Source of the DNA: Microbispora hainanensis
GTDB lineage: Bacteria; Actinomycetota; Actinomycetes; Streptosporangiales; Streptosporangiaceae
Length of the DNA: 64,000 bases
Reading direction: 5' to 3'
Assembly (NCBI RefSeq): GCF_036186745.1
Contig: NZ_CP108086.1
Span: 3,286,001 to 3,350,000 of the forward strand
Positions 50,308-59,654 of this stretch are shown here, in pieces. Positions within the stretch are counted from its first letter, which is position 1. The number at the start of each line of letters is the position of its first letter. The notes below the pieces were generated by a model. It searched no databases and was not told the DNA's origin. It saw only the letters and a program-made list of their open reading frames with translations. The position numbers and the translations under genes are program-made.

Positions 50308-51345
50308 TCACTCGGGAGAGGCGAGCCAGGCGTCGATCTCGCCGGCCAACTCCTTCTTGACCGAGTCGGGCGCCGTCGACGACCGGATCGACTGCCGGGC
50401 CAGCTCGGCCAGCTCGGCGTCGGCGAAGCCGTACACGTCCCGTGCGAGCTCATACTGCGGCAGCAGCCGGGCACCGAACAGCAGCGGGTCGTCGGCGCCG
50501 AGGGCGATCGGCACCCCGGCCTCGAACAGCCGCCGCAGCGGCACGTCCTCGGGCCGTTCCGCCACCCCGAGGCCCACGTTGGACAGCGGGCACACCTCGC
50601 AGGTGATCTGCCGGTCGGCCAGCCGTTCCATCAGGCGGGGCGATTCGGCCGCGCGCACCCCGTGACCGATCCGGTCGGCGCCCAGGTCGTCGAGGCACTC
50701 GGCGACGCTCGCCGCGCCCAGCAGCTCGCCGCCGTGCGGCACGGCGAGCAGCCCGGCCCGCCTGGCGATCCGGAAGGCGTGCTCGAAGTCCCTGGCCCGG
50801 CCGCGCCGTTCGTCGTTGGACAGGCCGAAGCCCACCACGCCCCTGCCCTCGTAGTGCGCCGCCAGGCGGGCCAGCGTCCTGGCGTCGAGCGTATGCCGGG
50901 TGCGGTTGGCCGCCACGATCACCGCCATGCCGATCCCGGCCTGCCTGGCCGCCTTGTCCGTCGCGTCGAGGACGAGTTCGAGCGTCTCGGTCAGCCCGCC
51001 GAACCGCTGGGCGTAGCCGGACGGGTCCACCTGGATCTCCAGCCAGCGCGACCCCTCCCGGGCCTCGTCCTCGGCGGCCTCCCGCAGCAGCCGGTAGACG
51101 TCCTCGCGCCGGCGCAGCACCGACCGCGCGATGTCGTACAACCGCTGGAACCGGAACCAGCCGCGCTCGTCGGTCGCCCGCAGCTTCGGCGGCCAGTCCT
51201 CAACCAGGGCGTCGGGAAGATGGACGCCCTGCTCCCGGGCGAGCTCGATCAGCGTCGAATGCCGCATCGAGCCGGTGAAGTGCAGGTGCAGATGTGCCTT
51301 GGGGAGCGTGTTTAGTGGACGTGCCATCTCCATATGTTGCCGCAT
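50308..51345 (-). CDS. add: Adenosine deaminase
   Basis: 345 residues from ATG at 51345; in-frame ATGs at 51333 and 51327 are also possible. Zinc ligands in KAHLHLHFTGSM, VPHGGE (His and catalytic Glu) and IALGADDPLLFG; the second His motif is RIGHGVRAAESP. The HFTGSMR variant of the first motif is the actinobacterial short ADA type. Converts adenosine and deoxyadenosine to inosine in purine salvage. Cytoplasmic. Divergent from a sigma factor gene. Confidence 0.92.
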   Translation of the reverse strand: MRQHMEMARPLNTLPKAHLHLHFTGSMRHSTLIELAREQGVHLPDALVEDWPPKLRATDERGWFRFQRLYDIARSVLRRREDVYRLLREAAEDEAREGSRWLEIQVDPSGYAQRFGGLTETLELVLDATDKAARQAGIGMAVIVAANRTRHTLDARTLARLAAHYEGRGVVGFGLSNDERRGRARDFEHAFRIARRAGLLAVPHGGELLGAASVAECLDDLGADRIGHGVRAAESPRLMERLADRQITCEVCPLSNVGLGVAERPEDVPLRRLFEAGVPIALGADDPLLFGARLLPQYELARDVYGFADAELAELARQSIRSSTAPDSVKKELAGEIDAWLASPE

Positions 51346-51401
51346 GTCGCTCTCAACCCGTGGCGGGGTTGGCGCGTTGGGGAGGGGCGAAAGGGGAGCT
51401 C

Positions 51402-51902
51402 ATGACCGAAGAAGACGAGGCGGCTTTCGACGAGTTCCTGGCCGCGCGCAGCACCGCTCTCCTGCGCACCGCGATCCTGGTCTGCGGCGCCTCGGAGTCC
51501 GACGCCGAGGACATGGTCCAGAACGCGCTGGAGAAGGTCTACCGGCACTGGCCGCGCATCCGCCACGACAACCCCGAGGCGTACGCGCGCCGGGTCGTGG
51601 TGAACGGCGCGATCAGCAAGGCCAGGCGGCGCAAGGTGCTCCAGGAGATCACTTTCGCCCAGCCGCCGGACACGCCGGTGGAGTCGCCGGACCTCGGCCT
51701 GCGCGACGTGCTCGTCGCCGAGCTCAGGAAACTGCCGGCCCGGATGCGGGCCGTACTGGTCCTGCGCTACTGGGAGGACCTGTCGGAGGCCGAGACCGCC
51801 GCGCTGCTCGGCTGCTCGGTCGGCACCGTCAAGAGCCAGGCCGCCCGCGGGCTGGCACGCGTGCGCGCACGCATGGAGAACTTGCAGGGAGTGTCCGCAT
51901 GA
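51402..51902 (+). CDS. SigE-family ECF sigma factor
   Basis: 166 residues from ATG at 51402, GGGGAG upstream. Region 2: FDEFLAARSTALLRTAILV, SDAEDMVQNALEKVYRHW, NPEAYARRVVVNGAISKARRR; region 4: LPARMRAVLVLRYWEDLSEAETAALLGCSVGTVKSQAARGLARVR. This pattern is the SigE-like group (ECF41/SACE-type annotation 'SigE family') common in Streptosporangiales. Its stop overlaps the next start as ATGA, so it is coupled with its membrane partner. Compare the remnant at 19.5 kb, where the same gene pair has lost its sigma factor. Confidence 0.92.
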   Translation: MTEEDEAAFDEFLAARSTALLRTAILVCGASESDAEDMVQNALEKVYRHWPRIRHDNPEAYARRVVVNGAISKARRRKVLQEITFAQPPDTPVESPDLGLRDVLVAELRKLPARMRAVLVLRYWEDLSEAETAALLGCSVGTVKSQAARGLARVRARMENLQGVSA

Positions 51903-52927
51903 ACGTCGAAGAGGCGCTGAAAGACGCCATGGCCGCTCAGGTCGCCGGCGTGCACGCGTCGCCGTCGCTGGGCCAGGCCGTACGGCGGGGCAACCGCCGC
52001 CACGTCGTCAGGTTTCGCGTGGCGGGGGCGGCCGTGCTCACGGCGGCGGTCGCCGTGGGCGTGCCCGTGGCGCTGACCGCCCGGCCCGACACCGTCCCGG
52101 CCGGCGGCAGCCTCGTGGGGGCCGGCGCCACCGGTCAGGAGGCCCCGGCCGCGTCGACGGCCGCCTCCGGTGACGCGGTCGCCACGCCGGAAGGGGTCGT
52201 GCCCGACCTGACCGGCAAGAGCGCCAAGGAGGTCGGCGCCATCCTCAAGGAGGCCGGATACACGATGCGATTCACGAAGATCGTCACCGACACCGCCCCG
52301 GCGGGGACGGTCTTCGGTCAGATGCCGCAGCCGGGGACGGCCGCTCCCCCCGGGGCGGCGGTCACGGTCATGATCGCCGGGACCGCCGGCCCGACCCCCG
52401 CCCCCTCGGAGGGCACCCCGTCGGAAGACACCTCGTCGGAGGGCGCCGAAAACCCGGGGATGCCCCAGGACCTCGGCGATCTCGGGGACGGCCGGACGCT
52501 CGGCGGAGTGCACGTCGGCTATCTGCCCGAAGGGCTCGAATGGGGCAAGTGGTCCGGCAAGGACGGCTTCGGCAAGCGGAGCTACACCACGAGCTGGGTG
52601 GAGCCCGGCCTGGAGCCCGGCATGTACAGCGTCCAGATGATCGTCTATCGGAAGGGCGCCGTGAGCCGGTTGAGCAAGCGCATGCAGAGCTACGCCGCGC
52701 AGGGCGTCAAGCCGATCGAGGTCGGCGGCAGGAAGGCCTACCTGGTCAGCGTGTCGGAGGGCGGCGACCGGGTCATGGACGGCGGCACCCGCACGATCGT
52801 GTGGACCCTCGCTCCCGGCGTCGGCGCCGAGGTCATGATCAGCCCTGACTACGCGGCCAAGATCGGTGCGGACGCGGCCGACAGCGAGCTCAAGAAGATC
52901 GCCGGGGGAGCCACCCTCGCCAAGTGA
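51899..52927 (+). CDS. Membrane anti-sigma-like protein with an extracellular PASTA domain
   Basis: 342 residues from ATG at 51899 overlapping the sigma stop, with GGGAG upstream. Cytoplasmic N-terminus of about 38 residues (EEALKDAMAAQVAG), membrane helix (about 40-60), then an Ala/Ser linker. One PASTA domain follows (about 98-158: VPDLTGKSAKEVGAILKEAG, APAGTVFGQMPQPG). The C-terminal domain has GYLPEGLEWGKW and WTLAPGVGAEVMI. PASTA domains bind peptidoglycan or muropeptides, so this could link cell-wall state to sigma activity. The coupling to wall sensing is inference. Confidence 0.8.
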   Translation: MNVEEALKDAMAAQVAGVHASPSLGQAVRRGNRRHVVRFRVAGAAVLTAAVAVGVPVALTARPDTVPAGGSLVGAGATGQEAPAASTAASGDAVATPEGVVPDLTGKSAKEVGAILKEAGYTMRFTKIVTDTAPAGTVFGQMPQPGTAAPPGAAVTVMIAGTAGPTPAPSEGTPSEDTSSEGAENPGMPQDLGDLGDGRTLGGVHVGYLPEGLEWGKWSGKDGFGKRSYTTSWVEPGLEPGMYSVQMIVYRKGAVSRLSKRMQSYAAQGVKPIEVGGRKAYLVSVSEGGDRVMDGGTRTIVWTLAPGVGAEVMISPDYAAKIGADAADSELKKIAGGATLAK

Positions 52928-52988
52928 CCCCGCTTCGATCCCGCGCCTCCGTGGTCCCCACGGGCCCGTGGGTCGTGCGCCGGCATGA

Positions 52989-53026
52989 CGAAGGCCCGGT
53001 CCCGCTTCTCGGGGACCGGGCCTTCG
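52989..53026. terminator. Bidirectional terminator between the PASTA protein and aspC
   Basis: Perfect 15-bp stem (52989-53003 with 53012-53026), eight-base loop, followed by AAATTTG. Confidence 0.85.
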
Positions 53027-53074
53027 CTGAAATTTGCAGAGTCCGGATGACCTCTTTCAGCGGGCTTCGGCTTC

Positions 53075-54280
53075 TCAGTGGGCCTCGGCCAGGAGCTTGC
53101 CCACCCGGCTGACGCCCTCGACCAGGTCGTCGTCGCCCAGCGCGTACGACAGGCGGAAGTAGCCCGGGGTGCCGAACGCCTCGCCGGGCACCAGCGCGAC
53201 CTCGGCCTCCTCCAGGATGAGCTCGGCCAGCTCGGCCGAGGTCTGCGGGCGCTTGCCGCGGATCTCCTTGCCCAGCAGCGCCTTGACCGACGGGTACGCG
53301 TAGAACGCGCCGAACGGCTCGGGGCAGACCACGCCGGGGATCTCGTTGAGCATCCGGACCATGGTCTGGCGACGCCGGTCGAACGCCGCGCGCATCTGCG
53401 CGACGGCCGACAGGTCGCCGGAGACGGCCGCGAGCGCGGCGGCCTGGGCGACGTTGGAGACGTTCGAGGTGGCGTGGGACTGCAGGTTCGTCGCCGCCTT
53501 GACCACGTCGGACGGGCCGATCAGCCAGCCCACCCGCCAGCCGGTCATCGCGTACGTCTTGGCCACGCCGTTCAGCACGACGACCCGGTCGCGCAGCTCG
53601 GGCACGGCGGTGGCGATGCTGGAGAACTTCGTGTCCCCGTAGACCAGGTGCTCGTAGATCTCGTCGGTCACGACCCACAGGCCCTTGTCGAGCGCCCAGC
53701 GGCCGATCTCCTCGACCTGGGCGGGGGAGTAGACGGCCCCCGTCGGGTTGGACGGCGAGACGAACAGCAGCACCTTGGTGCGGTCGGTCAGCTTCTCCTC
53801 CAGCTGCTCGACCGAGGCCAGGTAGCCGGTGGTCTCGTCGGTGACCACGTCGACCTGGACGCCGCCCGCGAGCTTGATCGCCTCCGGGTACGTCGTCCAG
53901 TAGGGCGCCACGACCAGGACCTCGTCACCCGGGTCGAGCAGCGTGGCGAACGCCTCGTAGACCGCCTGCTTTCCACCGTTCGTCACCAGGACCTGGGCGG
54001 CCTCGACCTGGAACCCGCTGTCGCGCAGCGTCTTGTCGGCGATCGCCTGCTTGAGCTCCGGCAGGCCCCCGGCCGGCGTGTACTTGTGGAACCTGGGGTT
54101 CCGGCACGCCTCGACGGCCGCCTCGACGATGTAGTCGGGCGTCGGGAAGTCGGGCTCGCCGGCGCCGAAGCCGATGACCGGGCGACCGGCCGCCTTCATG
54201 GCCTTGGCCTTGGCGTCCACGGCCAGAGTCGCGGACTCGGAGATCGCGGAAATACGCGCGGAGATGCGAGGTCGGGTCAT
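53075..54280 (-). CDS. aspC: Aspartate aminotransferase (class I, AspC)
   Basis: 401 residues from ATG at 54280; the longer open frame above it overlaps the tRNA region. Substrate/PLP motifs: [53 protein letters not shown], and the PLP Lys in [17 protein letters not shown]. Interconverts aspartate and 2-oxoglutarate with oxaloacetate and glutamate. Its position upstream of and convergent to no gene here, divergent from tRNA-Trp-secE, is the conserved actinomycete layout. Confidence 0.93.
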   Translation of the reverse strand: MTRPRISARISAISESATLAVDAKAKAMKAAGRPVIGFGAGEPDFPTPDYIVEAAVEACRNPRFHKYTPAGGLPELKQAIADKTLRDSGFQVEAAQVLVTNGGKQAVYEAFATLLDPGDEVLVVAPYWTTYPEAIKLAGGVQVDVVTDETTGYLASVEQLEEKLTDRTKVLLFVSPSNPTGAVYSPAQVEEIGRWALDKGLWVVTDEIYEHLVYGDTKFSSIATAVPELRDRVVVLNGVAKTYAMTGWRVGWLIGPSDVVKAATNLQSHATSNVSNVAQAAALAAVSGDLSAVAQMRAAFDRRRQTMVRMLNEIPGVVCPEPFGAFYAYPSVKALLGKEIRGKRPQTSAELAELILEEAEVALVPGEAFGTPGYFRLSYALGDDDLVEGVSRVGKLLAEAH

Positions 54281-54410
54281 GCCTCCATCGTTCCAGACGC
54301 GCCACGCGGTTTCGTATCCATATCCAGGATCCGGACGGGTCCGCACGGTAGCTTTAGATCGCACAGAAACGGCACTCGGGCCGCCTTCGGGCGGTGCGGC
54401 GGTCATGTGG

Positions 54411-54440
54411 TTCGACGGAGTGGTGATTCCCGCGTACACT
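54411..54440 (+). promoter_or_regulatory. Candidate promoter for tRNA-Trp-secE-nusG
   Basis: TTCGAC, 18-base spacer, TACACT, about 75 bases before the tRNA. A second -10-like TATCGT at 54498 is nearer but has no clear -35. Confidence 0.4.
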
Positions 54441-54515
54441 TCACCGACTAGTGGGCCACGTGAACGACGCGACGGACGCTTCGGCGCGTTTCTCGGGTAT
54501 CGTGGTGCACGGCTT

Positions 54516-54588
54516 AGGGCACTAGCGCAATTGGTAGCGCACCGGTCTCCAAAACCGGCGGTTGGGGGTTCGAGTCCCTCGTGCCCTG
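54516..54588 (+). tRNA. trpT: tRNA-Trp (anticodon CCA)
   Basis: 73 bases. Acceptor arms AGGGCAC and GTGCCCT pair fully with discriminator G. D stem GCGC/GCGC; anticodon stem CCGGT/ACCGG with loop CTCCAAA, so anticodon CCA. T arm contains GTTCGAGTC. The 3' CCA is not encoded. It lies just before secE, as in other actinomycetes. Confidence 0.97.
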
Positions 54589-54654
54589 CGGAGTGCGGTC
54601 CGCGCAACAATGGCGTGAAAGCGCGCCGCAACTGCGACGGACACGACGGATCAG

Positions 54655-54921
54655 GTGAGGACTGTGGCGATCGACACCCGCGGTGAAACCGCTGGCAAGC
54701 CAGGCAAGCCGACCAGTGAGAAGAAGGCAAAGCGCACCTCGCCCGCTCTGTTCTACCGGCAGGTCGTCGCCGAGCTGCGCAAGGTCATCTGGCCCAGGCG
54801 CAATGACCTGATCTCGTACACCGTAGTTGTCCTGGTCTTCGTTGTGATCATGGTTGGGCTCGTGTTCGGGATCGATACGCTGCTGGGTAAGGCAGTGCTC
54901 TGGCTCTTCGGCGGATCCTGA
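54655..54921 (+). CDS. secE: Preprotein translocase subunit SecE
   Basis: 88 residues from GTG at 54655; GTG at 54664 is equally possible. A basic, disordered N-terminus precedes [29 protein letters not shown], the conserved amphipathic and clamp helix, then one membrane helix ([16 protein letters not shown]). It stabilises SecY in the translocon. First protein gene of the secE-nusG block. Confidence 0.95.
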   Translation: MRTVAIDTRGETAGKPGKPTSEKKAKRTSPALFYRQVVAELRKVIWPRRNDLISYTVVVLVFVVIMVGLVFGIDTLLGKAVLWLFGGS

Positions 54922-54976
54922 TCCCGCCCGAGACGTCGTAGCACGTCAAGACACCAAGCGAAGAAGGAAGAGTCCC

Positions 54977-55750
54977 GTGTCCGAGTCCCCGATGCCGGCC
55001 GACCGCTCCCATGACGAGCATGACGAGTGGGGCACCGAGCAGGACGAGGCCGTAGCAGAGGTCGAGGAGACCACGGCCGCCGACTCTGACGGCGGTGACG
55101 GCGGCGAAGACTCGGCCGAGGTCGCCGCGCAGGTCGACGAGGACGGTGACGTCCTTCCGGATGTCGACCCGGTCGAGGAGTTCAAGCGTCAGCTTCGCGG
55201 TCAGTTCGGCGAGTGGTATGTCATCCACTCGTACGCCGGTTACGAGAACCGCGTGAAGCAGAACATCGAGAGCCGGATCGGGTCCCTCAACATGGAGGAC
55301 TTCATCTTCCAGGTCGAGGTGCCGACCCACACGATCACGGAGTTCAAGGGCGGCAAGAAGACTCCGATCAAGGAGCGTGTGCTTCCCGGCTACGTTCTGG
55401 TCCGGATGGACCTGACCGACGAGTCCTGGGCCGCGGTGCGCAACACGCCCGGCGTGACCGGCTTCGTCGGCCTGTCCAACAAGCCGAGCCCGCTGAACCT
55501 CGACGAGGTCGCCAAGCTGCTCGCGCCGGAGCCTTCCGAGGAAGTCAAGAAGGCCACGACCAAGACCACCACCGCGACCGTCGACTTCGAGATCGGCGAG
55601 TCCGTCACGGTCATGGACGGGCCGTTCGCCACGCTGCCGGCCACGGTCAGCGAGATCAGCGCCGAGTCGCAGAAGCTCAAGGTCCTCGTCTCGATCTTCG
55701 GCCGAGAGACCCCGGTCGAGCTGTCGTTCAACCAGGTCTCGAAGATCTGA
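54977..55750 (+). CDS. nusG: Transcription termination/antitermination factor NusG
   Basis: 257 residues from GTG at 54977, AAGGAAG upstream. An acidic extension of about 70 residues, usual in actinobacteria, precedes the NGN domain ([44 protein letters not shown]). The KOW domain is at the end ([24 protein letters not shown]). Binds RNA polymerase clamp and couples to ribosome or Rho. 55 bases after secE. Confidence 0.96.
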   Translation: MSESPMPADRSHDEHDEWGTEQDEAVAEVEETTAADSDGGDGGEDSAEVAAQVDEDGDVLPDVDPVEEFKRQLRGQFGEWYVIHSYAGYENRVKQNIESRIGSLNMEDFIFQVEVPTHTITEFKGGKKTPIKERVLPGYVLVRMDLTDESWAAVRNTPGVTGFVGLSNKPSPLNLDEVAKLLAPEPSEEVKKATTKTTTATVDFEIGESVTVMDGPFATLPATVSEISAESQKLKVLVSIFGRETPVELSFNQVSKI

Positions 55751-55776
55751 CCGCCTCGCGTAGACTCGATAGCCGT

Positions 55777-55812
55777 CCTCACGGCACGCCCTGCTTCGGC
55801 GTGCCTGTGAGG
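55777..55812 (+). terminator. Terminator/attenuator between nusG and rplK
   Basis: A 14-bp stem with one bulged T (55777-55790 with 55798-55812) is followed by CTTTTGT, an intrinsic terminator shape, only 34 bases before rplK. A TAGACT element at about 55761 lies just upstream, so it may also be a leader attenuator of rplKA. Confidence 0.65.
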
Positions 55813-55845
55813 CTTTTGTAGGACAAAGGACCCGGAGAAGGACAA

Positions 55846-56277
55846 ATGCCTCCAAAGAAGAAAGTCGCGGCCCTGGTGAAGGTCCAGCTTCCCGCTGGGC
55901 AGGCCACCCCCGCGCCGCCGGTCGGTACCGCGCTCGGTCCGCACGGCGTCAACATCATGGACTTCGTCAAGCAGTACAACGCCGCGACGGAGGCCCAGCG
56001 GGGCAACATCATCCCCGTCGAGATCACCATCTTCGAAGACCGCACCTTCACCTTCATCACGAAGACGCCGCCGGCGCCTGAGCTGATCAAGAAGGCCGCC
56101 GGTCTGCAGAAGGGCAGCGCGAACCCGCACAAGGACAAGGTGGGCAAGCTGACCCGCGAGCAGCTTCGCCAGATCGCCGAGACCAAGATGCAGGACCTCA
56201 ACGCCAACGACGTCGAGGCCGCCGAGAAGATCATCGCCGGCACCGCCCGTTCCATGGGCATCACCATCGCCGACTGA
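55846..56277 (+). CDS. rplK: 50S ribosomal protein L11
   Basis: 143 residues, full length. [21 protein letters not shown] is the conserved N-terminus that binds 23S rRNA near the thiostrepton site; the C-terminal domain NKDKVGKLT-like region and [23 protein letters not shown] are intact. Forms the GTPase-associated centre. Upstream AAGGA. Cotranscribed with rplA. Confidence 0.98.
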   Translation: MPPKKKVAALVKVQLPAGQATPAPPVGTALGPHGVNIMDFVKQYNAATEAQRGNIIPVEITIFEDRTFTFITKTPPAPELIKKAAGLQKGSANPHKDKVGKLTREQLRQIAETKMQDLNANDVEAAEKIIAGTARSMGITIAD

Positions 56278-56348
56278 CTCTCAGCGGTGACCAACGCAGT
56301 GGGAGGGCCCGCGCAGGCCCGGACCACGATCTCCACGAGGAGCACGAA

Positions 56349-57062
56349 GTGAAGCGCAGCAAGAACTGGAAGAACGCGGCGGCCGAGATCGACCGCACGG
56401 CCCTGTACGCCCCGCTCGAGGGTGTGCGGCTGGCCAAGAAGACCGCGACCACGAAGTTCGACGCGACCGTCGAGGTCGCCCTGCGGCTGGGCGTCGACCC
56501 GCGCAAGGCCGACCAGATGGTCCGCGGCACCGTCAACCTCCCGCACGGCACCGGCAAGACCGCCCGGGTCCTGGTCTTCGCGACCGGTGACCGTGCCGAG
56601 GAGGCCCGCGCGGCGGGCGCCGACATCGTCGGCTCCGACGAGCTGATCGACGAGGTGTCCAAGGGCCGTCTCGACTTCGACGCGGTCGTCGCCACCCCGG
56701 ACATGATGGGCAAGGTCGGTCGTCTGGGCCGCGTGCTCGGCCCCCGCGGCCTCATGCCGAACCCGAAGACCGGCACCGTCACGCCCGACGTGGCCAAGGC
56801 CGTCAGCGACATCAAGGGCGGAAAGATCGAGTTCCGGGTCGACCGGCACGCCAACCTGCACTTCATCATCGGCAAGGCGTCCTTCGACGACCGCCAGCTC
56901 GTGGAGAACTACGCCGCGGCGCTGGACGAGGTGCTGCGTCTCAAGCCGTCGGCGGCCAAGGGCCGTTACCTCAAGAAGGTCACCTTCACCACGTCCATGG
57001 GCCCGGGCATCCCGGTCGACCCGAACGTGACGCGGGCGATGACCGCCGAGATCGACGCCTGA
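56349..57062 (+). CDS. rplA: 50S ribosomal protein L1
   Basis: 237 residues, GTG start with [46 protein letters not shown] and the signature [23 protein letters not shown] are all present. L1 stalk protein, and in bacteria the translational repressor of rplKA mRNA. Followed by a strong terminator. Confidence 0.98.
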   Translation: MKRSKNWKNAAAEIDRTALYAPLEGVRLAKKTATTKFDATVEVALRLGVDPRKADQMVRGTVNLPHGTGKTARVLVFATGDRAEEARAAGADIVGSDELIDEVSKGRLDFDAVVATPDMMGKVGRLGRVLGPRGLMPNPKTGTVTPDVAKAVSDIKGGKIEFRVDRHANLHFIIGKASFDDRQLVENYAAALDEVLRLKPSAAKGRYLKKVTFTTSMGPGIPVDPNVTRAMTAEIDA

Positions 57063-57087
57063 GCCGTCTTCCCGGCCGACACGACGA

Positions 57088-57122
57088 CGGAAGCCCCCGC
57101 CCTCTACGGGCGGGGGCTTCCG
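57088..57122 (+). terminator. Terminator of the rplKA operon
   Basis: Perfect 15-bp stem (57088-57102 with 57108-57122), loop TCTAC, 26 bases after the rplA stop. The remaining gap to 57320 holds no gene. Confidence 0.88.
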
Positions 57123-57320
57123 CGCGTCTGTGGCCGTGTAGGGCCCCACGACGCTCGATCGGCTGCTGCGTCGCCTCTCGGCCGTCCCTCGCTCAGCCCC
57201 TGCTCCAGGCCCCGTCTTGTGAAGGTTCTGTGCACGGCTCATGGGGGTTCGTCCGCCGGCCACGCGCGGACGGCGTTAGGCGCATAAGGTCAAGGGCAGG
57301 TAAAGGGGGACATCGAAGGG

Positions 57321-58178
57321 ATGGACACAATGCGACGACTACTGGTGGCCGCGGGGGCGGTAGCCGCGATCACGGTCGCGGGATGCGGCACGACCGCGAC
57401 TCCGTCTCTCCAGAACGCCAGGCTCTCGGCGGCCGAGGTCATCCAGCAGACCGCGCAGAAGGCCGACGACGTCGACACCTATGCCGCCGACCTCGTGCTG
57501 AACGTCACCGACGCCGACGGCGGTCAGGGAGGGGTCGTCCAGGGCACCATGCTCTACCAGAAGACCCCGCAGATCTCCTCCGACATCAACCTCGGCCAGG
57601 TGTCGTTCAACGGGCAGAACATGCCCGGCGGGGTGCGGGTGATCCTCCAGGGCGACGTGGCGTACGTGAAGCTCGACATGCTCAGGACCCTGGTGGGCGC
57701 CACCAAGCCGTGGATCAGGCTCGACCTGAAGCAGCTCGGCTCTCAGGCCGGCGTGGACATCGAGCAGTATCTCGCCCAGGCGCAGCAGTTCGACCTGAAG
57801 ACGAGCGCCGCCATGCTCACGGCGTCGAAGGACGTCAAGCCGGTGGGCACCGAGCAGGTCGGCGGGGTGGACACGACCCACTATTCGGGCACGTTCCCCG
57901 TGGCCGAGGCGATCAAGCAGCTTCCGGAGGACCGGCGCGGCCACGTGCAGGACGAGCTGGCGAACGCCAAGGACGTCACGTTCGACGCCTGGATCGACGG
58001 CCAGGGCCTGCCGCGCAAGGTCGAGCTGAACGGCGGCAAGCCGGGCGCAGGCACGTTCAAGGCGACGGCGATGTTCAAGTCGTTCAACGAGCCGGTCTCG
58101 ATCAAGGCGCCGGCCGCCGACCAGGTCGGCGAGCTGCCGCGGACGCTGACGCAGCAGCCGTCCGGCGCCACAGGCTGA
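57321..58178 (+). CDS. Lipoprotein, LppX/LprG-like
   Basis: 285 residues (an internal ATG at 57330 has better spacing to GAAGGG). Lipobox ITVAGCGTT gives a lipid-anchored Cys. The mature part (DDVDTYAADLVLNVTDADGG, GTMLYQKTPQIS, WIRLDLKQLG, TTHYSGTFPV) matches the half-barrel fold of LppX/LprG-type lipoproteins that hold lipids. A lipoprotein gene between rplA and rplJ is usual in Streptomyces relatives. Anchored outside the cytoplasmic membrane; ligand unknown. Confidence 0.85.
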   Translation: MDTMRRLLVAAGAVAAITVAGCGTTATPSLQNARLSAAEVIQQTAQKADDVDTYAADLVLNVTDADGGQGGVVQGTMLYQKTPQISSDINLGQVSFNGQNMPGGVRVILQGDVAYVKLDMLRTLVGATKPWIRLDLKQLGSQAGVDIEQYLAQAQQFDLKTSAAMLTASKDVKPVGTEQVGGVDTTHYSGTFPVAEAIKQLPEDRRGHVQDELANAKDVTFDAWIDGQGLPRKVELNGGKPGAGTFKATAMFKSFNEPVSIKAPAADQVGELPRTLTQQPSGATG

Positions 58179-58199
58179 TTTGGCGTCTTGCCGGTTGAC

Positions 58200-58401
58200 A
58201 CCGTAGTCTGTCTCCTGCCGAAGACCGCCGGTCGTCACTGGGCCCACAACCCGGTGACCGAAGGATCCACGTGAGTGGACGGCCCGCGTAGGTGTGGAGA
58301 AGCTTGAGGACGTTCGACGTCTGTCCAAGCCCCGTGCGCCTGCGCCGGGGCTTGTCTGTTTTCTGAGGGCCTTCGCCGGCGGCACATCTGGAAGGAGGCC
58401 C
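58200..58401 (+). promoter_or_regulatory. Ribosomal protein L10 leader of rplJL
   Basis: The 223-base gap before rplJ contains TTGACA at 58195-58200, several GC-rich stems and a final hairpin (58327-58333 with 58347-58353) followed by GTCTGTTTTCT. This resembles the L10-leader class in which L10(L12)4 binds its own mRNA, with the last stem acting as attenuator. Assignment by position and shape only. Confidence 0.6.
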
Positions 58402-58926
58402 ATGGCGAAGGCGGAGAAGAGCGTCGCGATCGCCGAGCTCAAGAGTGAGTTCGAGGGATCCAGCGCCGCCGTTCTGACCGAATACCGCGGTCTCACCGTC
58501 GCTCAGCTCAAGCAGCTGCGCGTTTCTCTCGGTGGGAATGCGAAGTTCGCCGTGGCGAAGAACACGCTCACCAAGATCGCGGCCAACAGCGCCGGGATCA
58601 CCTCCCTGGACGACCTGTTCCAGGGCCCGACCGCCATCGCGTTCGTCAAGGGCGACGTGGTGGAGGCGGCCAAGGGTCTGCGTGACTTCGCCAAGGCCAA
58701 CCCCCTCCTGGTGATCAAGGGTGGTGTCGTCGACGGCAAGTCGATGACCCCCGACGAGATCACGAAGCTTGCCGACCTTGAGTCCCGCGAGGTGCTCCTC
58801 GCGAAGCTGGCCGGTGCGCTGAAGGCCAAGCAGTCCCAGGCTGCCGCCACCTTCGCCGCGCTGCCCACCACGATGGCTCGACTGGCCGAGGCTCTGCGCG
58901 CCAAGCGCGAAGAGGCCGGCGAGTAG
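58402..58926 (+). CDS. rplJ: 50S ribosomal protein L10
   Basis: 174 residues from ATG at 58402 with [49 protein letters not shown] and GPTAIAF are conserved. The C-terminal helix binds L7/L12 dimers. Forms the stalk base. 78 bases before rplL. Confidence 0.98.
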   Translation: MAKAEKSVAIAELKSEFEGSSAAVLTEYRGLTVAQLKQLRVSLGGNAKFAVAKNTLTKIAANSAGITSLDDLFQGPTAIAFVKGDVVEAAKGLRDFAKANPLLVIKGGVVDGKSMTPDEITKLADLESREVLLAKLAGALKAKQSQAAATFAALPTTMARLAEALRAKREEAGE

Positions 58927-59004
58927 GTCCGCGCAGCGGACGGGGGAAGCGCGCACCGCGGTCCCTTTACACGTTTTTTGCTAGATCCACTGGAGGAACA
59001 CACC

Positions 59005-59400
59005 ATGGCGAAGCTCAGCACCGACGAGCTGCTCGAGACCTTCAAGGAGATGACCCTCCTTGAGCTGTCCGAGTTCGTGAAGGTCTTCGAGGAGACCTTC
59101 GACGTGAAGGCCGCCGCTCCGGTCGCCGTCGCCGCCGCCCCGGCCGCCGGTGGCGCCGGTGGCGCCGCCGAGGAGGCCGAGGAGCAGGACGAGTTCGACG
59201 TCATCCTCGAGGCCGCCGGCGACAAGAAGATCCAGGTCATCAAGGAGATCCGCGCCCTGACGAGCCTGGGCCTCAAGGAGGCCAAGGACCTCGTGGACGG
59301 CGCTCCGAAGCCGGTCTTCGACGGCAAGGTCAACAAGGAGCAGGCCGAGAAGGCGAAGGCCGCCCTGGAGGGCGCCGGCGCCACGGTCACCGTCAAGTAA
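59005..59400 (+). CDS. rplL: 50S ribosomal protein L7/L12
   Basis: 131 residues from ATG at 59005 with TGGAGGA; an ATG-like start further up is not conserved. N-terminal dimer domain ([19 protein letters not shown]), Ala/Gly hinge, and C-terminal factor-binding domain ([34 protein letters not shown]). Multi-copy stalk protein that recruits translation factors. Confidence 0.98.
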   Translation: MAKLSTDELLETFKEMTLLELSEFVKVFEETFDVKAAAPVAVAAAPAAGGAGGAAEEAEEQDEFDVILEAAGDKKIQVIKEIRALTSLGLKEAKDLVDGAPKPVFDGKVNKEQAEKAKAALEGAGATVTVK

Positions 59401-59425
59401 GACGGTCTTGTAACACGCTTCACCG

Positions 59426-59466
59426 AAGGGGCGGGTCCATCCAGGTGCCGGATGGGACCGCCCCTT
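59426..59466 (+). terminator. Terminator after rplL
   Basis: A 17-bp stem with two internal mismatches (59426-59442 with 59450-59466), seven-base loop and CTTTCG tail. The rest of the 254-base gap to the next gene shows nothing further. Confidence 0.75.
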
Positions 59467-59654
59467 TCGCGTGCCCGGACCCCGTGCGGAATCCGGAATC
59501 TATGGGCAGGGCGGGTCCGCTGATCTATCGTGCCGATTAGGGAGTGTCCGACGACGGCGCGCGCGGGTGGCACGCCGGCCTCGCCGGGCACGACCGTTGA
59601 TCCGCGCGACGTGAACGGGCCGAGACGACGACCGGGTGCTCAGGAGGTGCGGGG

